A stretch of DNA of 64,000 bases from contig CALNVZ010002100.1 in assembly GCA_940671915.1 (NCBI GenBank), positions 51,128-115,127 of the forward strand, given 5' to 3'. Positions 1 through 10,981 of the stretch are shown here, piece after piece. The stretch comes from Paracentrotus lividus (Eukaryota > Echinodermata > Echinoidea > Camarodonta > Echinidae). Numbering within the stretch: the first letter of the stretch is position 1; each line of letters opens with the position of its first letter. Below the pieces are notes generated by a model. The model saw nothing but the letters and a program-made list of their open reading frames with translations, was not told the origin of the DNA and ran no database searches. Both the position numbers and the translations under genes were made by a program.

Positions 1-1837
1 GAAGGTTTCACTGAGTAGGTACTATTGATATAACAATTAGCAGTTGGGAAGGTTATCCCCACTGCTTAATCTGCAAGTCCAATAATACAATGTTATCCCA
101 CACATCCAACCCACCCAAAAAAAAAAATAAAATAAATAAAAAAAAATTAAAAAAAAGAATAAAAAAAATAAAAAAAATAATAATAAAATAATAATTAAAT
201 AAAATAATAAAATAAATTGGAAGAAAATTCCCTATAATAGAGCACCTAAGTTCAGTTCTGAAAGAATTATTATTCCCAACTTTTGACATGAATATTTGGA
301 ATGGCCCATTTAATGTGAAAAGAAATATCAAATTGTTCTAGTATATCATTAGTTTCGAACAGAAAGTCTAGTTTGTAAGAACACTGCATTTCTCAGCCTA
401 ATTCTAAATTTGCAAGATTTTGTGGAAAGCACAACAAAAAACCCTGATTAGAACTGAACCGTTGTGTTGAATTTGTCTGTTTCATCTCTAAAAAACAGTT
501 TGAACTTCATTTTGGTATAGAGGCTGTATTAACTGGCCAAGAGAGACTAGTGTGTGACTCAAGTCCCCTGTGGTCATGGAAAACCTGTTTGAAGTCCACT
601 GAGAGACACGAAAATCTAAAAACAAAATTTTTTTGAAACCAAAGTCATAACATGTTTGATATTTCAAAAGAGTGGGAAAAAATCCCAATCGTGGCAAGTC
701 ATGGCAACTCTCAACTCTACCAGTAAAAAATTAAAAAAAAATAGTACTGGCAACATCTTCACTAAACTTTCGCCATACTAATTTCTTTCTGGCGGACCCA
801 CAAAGAGATCCGTAGCCAACGTGGCTGCTCCCTTCCTTGCCATTGGAAATATTTTGTAAACTTTCGTTATTTTCCTAGATTTTCCCCAGAGTTAATTTTA
901 TTCCTGCTAATTTTAAAGACTTGTTTTTCTCAAAAACATGATTTTCAAGTTGTATGATTGTATTGCCTTATTACTGCCAGTCATTTAGTTCTACCTCACT
1001 TTCTTGGTTTAAGTATAATTCATGGATATATTATAAACCAGATTAATTTTTACTGGCATGAAAACAGATTTAAGTCCATTGCATAAAAAAAAAAATTTTA
1101 CCTGCATGGACAGCTTACATCCATTGCATAGAAAGAGCCGGAGGGAAGGAAAAACCAAAAACAATATCCTTCCACCATCCATGGAGAAAATCCTTGGGAA
1201 ATAGAAAGAGTAGAATAAAAGACTTCAAGAAACAACCAAAACTTTCTTATGATGTATTATATTAGAAAATGATGATCATAAATTTAAGAAGGCATAAAGG
1301 GGAAAAGAAAATTACTCTTAAATTTTAATGATATTTTGCTACTATGACAATTGACAGTAGTTATGGTTTGCAGCCGTGGAGAATGGACAGTTTTCATTTT
1401 TCTGCAGCTGGTACTCATGACGCAAAAAAATGTGAAAGAACCCTTTTTTCTATAAGAAACTAAGTTGAGCTCAAACATAACACAATGTGTTAAGGGAAGT
1501 GCTTACATTTTGAGCAAATGGCTCCGGCAATTTTTTTTTAAACTTAGACAAAGAGCGTTTAATTAAGGAATACTAAACCCCCAGGCTAGCATTAAAATTT
1601 TTAGGATGTTGTTGATCAACATCATTAGGCAAACTTACCCAAAAGGTAATGCCTGCGGTCCTGCTCGCGTGCTTGACTGCACTGCAGGATTATATTGGGA
1701 ATGTTAATCTTCTTCAGATAAATCAATGGAAGGGAAAAGAGATTGGATATAATCTGGCCATAAAACCCTGCAATCAGTTGCACACAAGTTAGTATATAGA
1801 CCGCGGGCAGTCGCCTTTTTCCATACCACCAGAATCT
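1..1837. other. AT-rich intergenic DNA, no gene seen
   Basis: No reading frame here resembles a known protein; the longest are short and low in complexity. A dense A/T tract with poly-A and TAAA runs lies at about 117-213. I see no RNA gene or recognisable transposon end. Confidence 0.6.
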
Positions 1838-2030
1838 TTTTTTTTTTTCTTTTTTTTGAGAGTAGAGTGAAGATCTGCTATATGCCAAATAAAGTTTCTT
1901 CTTTTTTTTTTTTTTTTTTTTTTTGAGGTAGAGTGAAGATTCTGCTATATGCAAAATAATAAAGTCTTTTTTTTTTTTTTTTTTTTTTTGAGGTAGAGTG
2001 AAGATTCGTGCTATATGCAAAATAAAGATA
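1838..2030. repeat. Three-copy tandem repeat with poly-T spacers
   Basis: Three successive copies of a unit of about 65 bp. Each has a long T run followed by a core resembling GAGGTAGAGTGAAGATTCTG and a CTATATGCAAAATAAAG tail. Copies differ by a few substitutions and indels. The Lys-rich minus-strand reading frame across this block comes from the T runs and is not a gene. Confidence 0.85.
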
Positions 2031-4190
2031 AACAGGAGAGATAAATTATTCATTGACATTTCAATGTTGAGGCTGCGAATCTTCTTATAGAAGTACATAC
2101 TCGGTACATGTATTTCTAGGAATTCTTCTTTCCTTTCCTACACCATTGCCATCTACATTTATTTCAACGACCATCTTTTCAATTCAATGAACCAAGAGAT
2201 TATCTGCAAAGTCATCATCAATCTCAAAGAAGCCATATAATCAGATGAGAAGTAGTCAGCAATGAGATCTGTAGGAATTTTAAATCATAATTTTTTTTAA
2301 TACTTTATACTGATCGACTCATCTTTGACACCAATTGATTGTCATGTCAACTCACTCCATTTGAAAAAGACCACATATTTTGAAAAGAGTAGGCTTCTTC
2401 TGCATCTTTCATATTTGGTGTGGTATTTCTTTACACTTACAAGGATAAACACAGAACTTTGTTTACAAAAATGTCTATAAAAAGCGACTGCGACCAAAGA
2501 GGGGGTGAAATTTAAAAAAAAATAAAAAGGAACTAGGACCATACATCCTATTTAAGATTGACATAACTTTTAGACGATTTAGCACCCAAAATGAATCTGC
2601 CAAGAGTCTTAAGCACACACAAGACAAAATAATCCCTTTTTTAAAAGGTTACCCCTTCCATTTCGTTCATGTTTCCCTCAATCATGGATTAATTATATTA
2701 ATTGATAAATCAATTTCATTTTTACAATAATTGTAGTCGATAGGATATAAATCAGTATTAAAAACCACTCCTCTCTAATTAGCCAACGATAGATCTACCT
2801 CAGTCCTAATGCACAAGTAACTGACCATGTTCCGCGTCGCGGAAATGGAACCAAAGATCTGGGGGAGAAGTTACCATGTGTGTGCCGGTTGACCCGATCC
2901 GATGATCGAGTCCCCGATCCGATCGATTTTCCCCTTTTTCTAAATCTCGTTCGATATCGATCTTAACCCACGTAAAAAAACCGAATGTTATAATTTATCG
3001 CCGCCCAGAGCAGTGCCATGCCCACACAACCCCGCTCGTAGGCCTGCTGCCAGCCGCGCCCCGTCGACATTCTTAGTCCAACTTTTTTGTGTTTTATTCT
3101 TTTCAGATCCCTTGACCAATATACATGCTGTTCACGGTTAGCCACAAATCGTAATATTCACACAACAAACAAATCACCCCACACGCCTTTGAAGTTTGGA
3201 GTTCGATGAAAGTAAGGTCACATCCAGGCACGCTGAAGAGCAACCATGAAACATCGTAAAACAAAAATCAACACAAATACGCACCGACCACGGCCATGGT
3301 CAAGTGATGTACAATTCATCTCTTTTGCCCTCCGACCCATACAAAGCCTACATGTACTGCGCACTCAATACGAGTGCGGAGAGTATAACGTTATCATTGC
3401 ATGTCAATTCCATCTTTGCTGTTATTAAATTCTCTTGCCAAATTTGTATTCGCGCTGAGTCAGCCAAAGTGTGCCTTGCGATATTTTCTGAGCGCATATT
3501 TTCACGATTTTTGACCACGAATTTTATTTAATTTTTAGATGGAAAAAGCATAGTTTAAGCTGTGGTAAGAAAAAATTTTCATTTTTCGTGCGCTAATACT
3601 AGGCAAAAAACTTAGGGAACCAGCCGGGGCGCTTTTTCAATTACTTTTGATCGATCTGAGGGGTTAAAATTATTTATGTGAAAACCTATTTTCAGAATGC
3701 TTTTGTGTTTTCGTTCAGAGTTTGTTACCATCTCACACATCGCACTTTGTACATTGGTTTGCCCTCAAATTTCAAAGGCCTGATGCGTGCAGCGCACGCA
3801 GGCTTTAGGGCCCTAGGCCATATTTTGCCATTGCTTGGCGAGTGCGAACTTTCGCCGTCATAATGAGCTCTTGGTTTTTTCCCTTTTATTAATGTATTAT
3901 TTCTTCTTCCGATCGATATCCGATTCCGATCCAATCACACTGCCCCAAATTTTCCGATCCGATCATGCATTCGATTTTTAATAATTTATTTTGCACACAG
4001 CACGTATTACCATTGCCATGGTACTTTTTTTCAAAATTAATGGAGGATTAGGCTTGATCTGTCAGGACCCAACTTACAACTTATGCATCGTCACTATAGT
4101 GACCTTGCACCGCGGAGCAGGTAGTTACGGCGGAAAAGCTCACTCCAGTGACGCCCGCACGATTTTTTTCTGACTTTTTTTAAAATAAAA
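2031..4190. other. Intergenic stretch with a CpG-richer segment
   Basis: No supported gene. Between about 2,820 and 4,170 the sequence is richer in CpG than its surroundings, with repeated CCGATCCGATC-like motifs near 2,895-2,925 and 3,910-3,965. This could be a promoter or the edge of an undetected exon, but no start codon, splice pair or protein similarity supports a gene. Confidence 0.4.
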
Positions 4191-4194
4191 CACA

Positions 4195-5890
4195 CATTTT
4201 ATACGATTTAATAGGGTACTAATGATAGTTTACCATCACCGTGTGTCTAAAAAAAACGTAACACTTTGGGAGATGGTTGCCAAATTGACATAATATAATT
4301 TTATGGAAAAAAATGCGATATGTATAGGAAAAGCTAAAGGACCAAACCTTTCATAGATATGGAAAATTTTTTTTTTTTTAAATCATGCTCGATAATGAAC
4401 AGTGTTTTTCACTTAAGTTTAGAGGTATGAAAATCCGGGCGCCTGCGCAGGGATTTTCATCCTTCCAATTTTGGGACAGGTAAATTACTTGTAGCTTACA
4501 AAATAAGTTTTGATTATGATGATATTCATGATCGATGGATAAAGAGCGTTAAAAGGATGTTGTGAAATACCATTTCCTTTCTCTCTGTCATTTATCAAAT
4601 CCCCCAAACACCACCCCCTGCCCTGCCACACACCCACACACACAACACACACACCAACCCACTTCACTCTCCCACATTATTGTACATTGATCTGGTAGAT
4701 GTGAAACAGGATGAAGGAAGAATGGAAAATGTTAAATTGAAATACCGTATTCAAAATATAATCATTAATTGACATTTATTGCCAACCCACTCTCCTCCCC
4801 CCCCCCCGCCCCCCACACCTTTCCCATAGATCCGATCACCTACCCCTTGCCTTTTCTTTTATCTGTTTTCTTCCGTAAAGTTTGGTGGAATTCATTAAAC
4901 ACATTTTATTCAGGTGTTTTAATGAATGACCCAAAAACACGTTAATAGCCAGACTATCTTTCATTTATGCCATTGCAAAAAATACCAGACCCTCTCTCTC
5001 CACACTTGCTATTGAACTTGTTATCACCTGTCCATGGAATGTGACATTGCATGTTATTTCATTTCATTGGCCATGAACACTGAGTAGAGTAGCCAGTTGA
5101 TCAAAAATGAGGTGACTGCTTAATAATTGATTTTCATTCATGGAAAAAAAAAATGATCCATCCAAACTTTCGGAGGAAAACTAATAAAAAAACAAGAAGG
5201 AGTAGGTGAAAGAGATGGGGAAGAAGGTTGTGTGTTGTTGTGAGTGTGTGTGTAGTGTGTTGTTGTGGAGGGAGGGAGCGACAGTGTGTTGCCGTCTTAA
5301 TGTTCAATTATGATTGGAATACATGTATTTTCAATTTAGCCAAATTCACATATCTTTTCCTTAATCCCGTTCACATTTCTACCCAGATCAAATGATAACA
5401 ATAAGAATGCGGAGTGGGTAGTGTGTGTGTTGTGGGGCGGGGGGGTGGGGCGGTGCGTTGTTTCAGGCATTGACAATGAATAATAACAAGAAAAAGGAAT
5501 GTGGTATTCAAGGTATTAAAATTATCCTTTAGACCATCCATCGATCATGAAATATCTCATTCATCGACCCTTATTTGTAAGCTACAAAGTAAATTAAACC
5601 TGTATCCAAAATTGGAAGGAAAAACTGCGCAGCACATTTTCATACCTCAACTTTAAGGTGAACAACGTTCATTGAAGCATGATTTTTTTTTTCAATTTTT
5701 TTTCCATAATCATAATGAAAGGCATTGGGTCCTTAGCTTCCAATACATAATCGAACCATTTTTTCATAAAAATTATATATGCCTCAAATTTGGCAACCAT
5801 TTTTCAAAGTGTTTACGCGTTTTTTTTTTTTAGACACAAGGGTATATGTTACATAATATGCCCTATTTTTTTAAAGCTCAAAATCATCCA
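4195..5890. repeat. Large imperfect palindrome, about 700-bp arms
   Basis: Sequence at about 4,195-4,890 recurs in inverted orientation at about 5,150-5,890. Matching landmarks, left and right: a GTGTCTAAAA block (4,240 and 5,835), TGGTTGCCAAAT (4,275 and 5,795), GAGGTATGAAAAT (4,422 and 5,640), TTCCAATTTTGG (4,464 and 5,608), ATGATCGATGGAT (4,527 and 5,540) and TTGATCTGG (4,687 and 5,387). The (AC)n/(GT)n and poly-C/poly-G tracts also mirror each other. The loop is about 250 bp. Arms have diverged by eye to roughly 75-85% identity with indels. No coding capacity is visible, so this is either a foldback transposon-like element or an old inverted duplication. Confidence 0.85.
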
Positions 5891-6110
5891 TACCTATTAA
5901 AAATATAACTGGGGGAAAACCTCACACGCTGCGTGGAGATCTTGCTCTACCGTGGGATTTGAGGAGGAAAGAGAAATTTTCTCTTGAGAGCATAGTCTCT
6001 TATATTAGGCGTCTTTATTTTAATCACTCCAATGCATAAACAAAGCCAATGAAATTTATTTGTTTTCAATTACAGAGATTTTGTTTGATAAATTGATCTG
6101 CACAGTTTTC
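5891..6110. other. Short spacer, nothing recognised
   Basis: Plain AT-rich sequence between the palindrome and the homopolymer-rich array; no gene, repeat end or regulatory motif recognised. Confidence 0.4.
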
Positions 6111-7185
6111 TATTTACCTCCCCCCCCCCCCCCCCCCCCTCTCGGGAAGTTTCAACTTTTTCTCCTGTCGTTACCGGTAATCCTTTTTCTTCTCCCTCCC
6201 CCCCCAGCCCTTCCCCCTACCCCCCTCTCTCTCTTTCTCTTTCCTCTTTTATTCCTGTTACCTTTTTGTCCCTGCACACCCAATGGACTTTGTTACACGG
6301 TGGCGGAAAAACTTCTGCAGAAGAAGGATGTCGGCACGGTATCCAGGGTTGCACCCGCCAGCCACCCTCCCCCCCCCCCCTTGCCCCCTGCCAAAAAAAA
6401 AAAAAAGAAAAAAAAAAAAAAAAAAAAAAAAGGCGTTTGGCCCGATTTAAGATTATGATGGACAAAATTAAAAAAAAAATTTAAAAAAATGAAAAAAAAT
6501 TAACACCTAGGATACCCCCACCCCCCTGAAAAAAAAATTGAAAGAGAAACAAAAAGTAGGGAATGAAAAAAAGAAGAAAAAGGGCGACCCGAGCCAGATT
6601 TAACCCCTCTAGCCCAATACCTGATAGGGACAAAAGTAAAAAAAAAATTAAACACCATTACCCCCCCCCCCAAAAAAAAAAAAAAAAGAAGAAAAGAAAA
6701 AAATAAAGGTGGTGGAAAATTAAAGACCCAGCTCGATTCATAATTAATGATGGGGGCAAAAAAAAAAATAACACCTTACCCCCCCCCCCCCCCCCCCCCC
6801 TCCCCCCCCTCCCACAAAAAAAAACAAAAAAAAAAAAAATAAAAAATGGGGGGGGGGGAAGGAGCGACCGGCACCGAAGATTTACGTAATGAATTTTACC
6901 CCATATGAACGATAACTTGATGGACCTTTATGATTGGGCCCCCAAAAAAAAATTTCAACACCTACACCCCCCTCCCCCCCCCCCCCCCCGGACCTTTATG
7001 AAGGCAAAAAAAGAGAATAAACACTTACCTTCCCCCATCCCCCGTGAAAAAAATAATTTGATGCATGACAGGGGGGCCGGCGGGGAAAATCGGGTGCTAC
7101 TCAAAATCTAGAATCCAATTTTGCCCCCCCCCCCCCGCCCCGCCCCCCTCCCCCCCCCCCCCCCCCCCACCCACTCATTTGGGGA
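6111..7185. repeat. Degenerate poly-A/poly-C minisatellite
   Basis: About six loose copies of a unit of roughly 120-200 bp. The unit order is a short GC-containing core (related to GGCGACCCGAGCCAGATTTA, 6,582-6,601), then ATGATGG or CTGATAGGG, a poly-A run, AACACC, and a poly-C run. Poly-C tracts lie at 6,121, 6,661, 6,780, 6,966, 7,125 and 7,151. Pro- and Lys-rich reading frames here are products of the homopolymers. Confidence 0.75.
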
Positions 7186-9030
7186 AATACTGGATCTTGA
7201 AAAATCTTCTAAGAACAAATATTGTTCATGGGACTTCGTGGATAAATCTATGCAATAAAAAAAATCATCTGTGGCCCTGGAAGGAAAGCTAGTCCTGTTA
7301 ATGAGGTCATTGAGTTCCAACGGCGTCAATCTTGTTTACTATTCGTAAAACAAACATGTCCCATTACAAGATAGTCAATAACAAAAAGGATTCTCGTAAT
7401 ATTCTAGAACTGCACCAGTCCCCGTCGCAAAGCGACGGGAACTGACGGCGATGATTAGTTGTTGGGGCTGGTATACCCGAATCTCTCACAAGTAATATAT
7501 TTTTTTTTTAAATTGATGCTCACATTGAAATTTATGTAACTTCCAAGAATACAAAGTGCAGATAGGTCTGTCCACAGTATTTTATGTTTGTTCATAACAA
7601 ATGATGATTGATATTTGAAGGCAAAAAATCAGTTCCAAACACGTAACTTCGTTGTCATATCGCAAGTAAGGTCGATACCATGCGCGATAATTAGATAGAC
7701 CCCCGGTTTCGGATGCGAAGGCGCCGTCCTGGCTTTAGCAAGCTAGCCTGGCGCAGCTTAGCAGCAGCGGCCTCTAGGCGGCTATGCGCTTGCTGTTCAA
7801 AAAGCACAGCCGATTTTTTTTAAAAAATCTACTTACCGGGTCAGACCCTTCAAAAAGGGTCACCAATCAAATATTCAACTAAAATGAAACAAATCCCTTT
7901 CTACAGCGCTGTCGCACTTCGGCGCCAGCGGCTGTTCTAAGTTAAGTAATTATTCTAATGCTTTATGAAAGGGTTCTGTCCTACTTATTTATTCAAGGCT
8001 TTAGGCTGGCAAAGCCCTAACGTCGATTTCAAACGTAATATTTAGCTGGTGCGCGCTCGAACCGATCATCCTCACTCATAGCAATGTGGGTTGAAAGGGA
8101 GATATAAATAAGGCACTTATCAAGATTCATCATTTTGAAAATGTTTTCCGCCACCTCTACTCCACTCATTAGAAGTTATCATGTTATTAGATTAGGTGAG
8201 TGTAAAATCAATTATAATTTATTATGAAATCATTTTAGGTAAAGGTCTAAAGGTTAAATTGGGCTATCGGTGGCCGCCAGAGCAAAAATGCCTTCGATCC
8301 GCTTCCAAGTATGGGTATGGTTTGCACGCCATATGTGGTCAGAGCGACCTGGCATTTTTGCTGACCCAACGATATTATATACAGACATTATACGAGACAT
8401 GGCAAAAGGAACTGTGAAACATTATGTGAACATTGGCTGGTTTCAGCCGTCTGCGAAGAATTGACGACAAACCATACAGTTTACTCATTTAAATAACAAC
8501 TATTACTGATTATTTAGGGTTAGTAAATATGTCTTTTTTATTTTTAATGGATGTTAAATTATAAATGAAACTGAAAACTGAAACTGATTAACGTTCATTT
8601 TGTTGTTGTCTCTTTTAATGCATAATTTTCTAGGGTGTTTATTTTTCTGTTAATTTTAATTTAAAAGACTTTTTAAGTTAGGGGGCTTAACTTCTTAATT
8701 AGATATAATCGTTAACGTTAGATCTAACTTTGTTAGATTTTTTTTTTTTTGTTTTTTTTTTACTCACTTGTTTTTGAACTGCAGCTCCAAAAAGAGACTT
8801 TCCCAAGTTTTCCTTTTGCGTAAAAGTTAAAGAACTCTCTGACTTTTAAAGGTGCGTTTTTCTTCCGTTAATCTTTCCAAAGGCCTCTGCACCTATCTCG
8901 AAGTATGAATGGTCAATGATAAAGCAGATTTCAACTAGCAAGGTAGGAAAGTTTAAAGCTCGCTTGGTCTTGTTTCTGTCTGGGAGCCTGTCTCAGAACT
9001 AGCTATGCTACAGCTGCAGCTGGTGTGGCA
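7186..9030. other. Intergenic DNA, no gene seen
   Basis: No supported gene. Short overlapping frames near 8,196-8,464 have no recognisable domain. A CpG-containing patch lies near 7,670-7,960. It may include distal upstream sequence of the PNGase F-like gene, but nothing shows this directly. Confidence 0.4.
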
Positions 9031-9037
9031 AGCTTAA

Positions 9038-9061
9038 TCACGTGACCAAATCACACGTGAC
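9038..9061. promoter_or_regulatory. Paired CACGTG boxes (CLEAR-like)
   Basis: Two CACGTG palindromes lie 15 bp apart, at 9,039-9,044 and 9,054-9,059. The first sits in TCACGTGACC, close to the CLEAR consensus GTCACGTGAC bound by TFEB/MITF-family factors; the second sits in ACACGTGAC. They lie about 1.8 kb upstream of the first recognised exon of a glycan-degrading enzyme gene and just before a CpG-richer segment. Regulation by TFEB is inference; CACGTG alone also binds USF, MYC and others. Confidence 0.4.
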
Positions 9062-9331
9062 TATCTTTTTTCACGATCAACCTGACATATTTCCATTTGC
9101 AGTCGTTTCTTTTCTTGGACAGGGGTAAAATAACAACTTCTTAAAAACTTGTTCTTCATTTATTTCGTTCAGCAAACAGATTGGCTCTGTCTTGTTATTA
9201 TTGTCGAGTCTTTTCATATCAACCACGTTTGCACTCTGTAACTTTGATCTGTTTCTTTTGTGATTTGCTAGCTGCAGAGTCTGAAGAGACAGAGTCAGAG
9301 GACAGAAAACAGAAAAAGAAAGCAATTTACC

Positions 9332-9523
9332 ATGCTTCAGTTCAGGCTTTGTTCAGTCGCATCGCGGGCGCGGACCGCCACTTCCACCGCTGCCCCGGTG
9401 TATCTCTCCGGCCTGTCGACGCCCCGAATCTTTGTTTCTGGGAACCCTGTTCTGGCGCCACCCGAACGCCGCTTGTTTATTAAGAAAAAAGAGGCGGGTA
9501 CTATTTTGTGCCATTTTTGTTAA
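9332..9523 (+). CDS. Candidate first exon or small ORF in CpG-rich segment
   Basis: The start context TTTACCATG is favourable. The frame opens with MLQFRLCSVASRARTATST, which is rich in Arg, Ser, Thr and Ala with no acidic residue, as in mitochondrial presequences. The segment at about 9,350-9,470 is clearly CpG-richer than its surroundings, as expected of a promoter or first exon. A second frame through the same DNA is also open, no strong splice donor ends it, and no protein family is recognised. It does not look like the signal-peptide exon expected for the downstream PNGase F-like gene, and the phase does not fit. Treat as weak. Confidence 0.18.
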   Translation: MLQFRLCSVASRARTATSTAAPVYLSGLSTPRIFVSGNPVLAPPERRLFIKKKEAGTILCHFC

Positions 9524-10829
9524 TCTTTGAACTTTTCAACATGTAATGCACACCTTACCAGACCAAAACCAGATGCTTGGTTCGGAAATCAGCGTAATGA
9601 TAAAGACTTAGATTTACACCATTACGAGTCGATTGGAATGAACTACAGTAACGCCATCGGCTGACAAGTGACAACCCACGCCCGCGATTGCCCACTTCCT
9701 TTACTAACATCCATAACTGGCAAACTCTGAAAAAAGGAAAAAAATCTAATAAGTAGGTAGCCGCTAATCTTAATAAGGTAACATTTTGCCAAGAGATGTG
9801 GAACATAAGTCGGGCTCCTCAAGAGATGGATGGAGAGCACCTCCGGGCATGGCAAAGCAAGGACCTGGCGAGAGAGTGATGAAGGATGATTGATGAGTTT
9901 TATTCCAGGCAGAAAGCACACATCTTTTTACTCTTAATACAATGAAAGGAATTCTTCAATTTCCAAGTCCTGATTTTTTGAAACATGTCATCATTTTCCA
10001 CGTTATTTGACCAACTAATTCTGTGTATTGCTTTATAGAATGTTCTTTTGGACTTCAAATGCACTCTCTCAAGGTCTTTCTCCAGCCCTGATGAGTGGGT
10101 CCCACTACATTTTTTCATGTCTTCAAGTCACCAAGCAAAGGCAGGATGCATTATGGATTACATATCAATTGGAAAACTAGTTTGAAGGAAAAACAATGTC
10201 AGAGGTTATAATGAGGTAAATAACTGTTAACCACAGCCCATTCGTCTAACATACTTTTGCTACGTTTCTGTTCACATAATTTATGAGGTGCAAATTCATT
10301 TCAACACTAAAAATATTTGGCTCAAAAAGGTAATAAGAAGCAAAAAGTTGTATTAAATAACGATATAGGTCTTTTCAAGTTACATCGCTCAGGACTACTT
10401 AGAATTATCATTGAGCATAGAACATCAAAGCTCTATAGTACTTTGTCAAAATTGTTTATGTTGAAACTCTGTTACAAAACAAATGAAATTATGCTTACTG
10501 TGTATTGCATTATTAAAGGGTAATATAGAAATAAAAGGAAAATCTGCAATTTTGATCCTTAGTTAGGTATTTCATCAATACATTTTGTTTGCCCAATATT
10601 GTGACCCATTTATCAAAAATCACCTAAGATGTATGAACTTCACTATTTTGCAGAATTCATGTCAAGGGACGCATAGGTGAACTTGTAAAATTTTAGGTAT
10701 ATTGAGCATATAAATGTTATTGAGGTACCTCTAATGACACTGTGAAATAGCTCTGTCTAGATATCTTTTAAAATGTTTACTCTACGATGTTGCAGAAGAT
10801 TAAAAACAAACTATATTATTTGTTTTCAG

Positions 10830-10981
10830 TAAAGAAGCAGCTGTTAGTTTAGAGAGCAGACTTCACTTTGTAATTGACCCTACATATGAGCTAGGTAATT
10901 GGCTTCCTGCTTTACTCATGGAATGGGCATGTCAAGACCATGGATGTGGCTTTACACAGGCAGTATTCAAATCCACTTCAG
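10830..10981 (+). CDS. PNGase F-like gene, first recognised exon
   Basis: Acceptor TGTTTTCAG precedes 10,830 and the donor follows 10,981. It reads KEAAVSLESRLHFVIDP then YELGNWLPALLMEWACQ and a Cys-containing tail (CQDHGCGF). It enters with one base completing a codon and leaves in phase 1, which joins the next exon at a Gly codon. The segment precedes the PA domain and I recognise no named domain in it. The missing upstream exon should carry the start codon and signal peptide. Confidence 0.75.

Noticed and set aside
6060-7330. Several Pro-, Gly- and Lys-rich reading frames
   Set aside because: All are translations of poly-C, poly-G and poly-A runs.
8196-8464. Two overlapping + strand frames (MAARAKMPSIRFQVWVWFAR and the alternative)
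   Set aside because: Neither shows a domain or good splice junctions, and they overlap in different frames.
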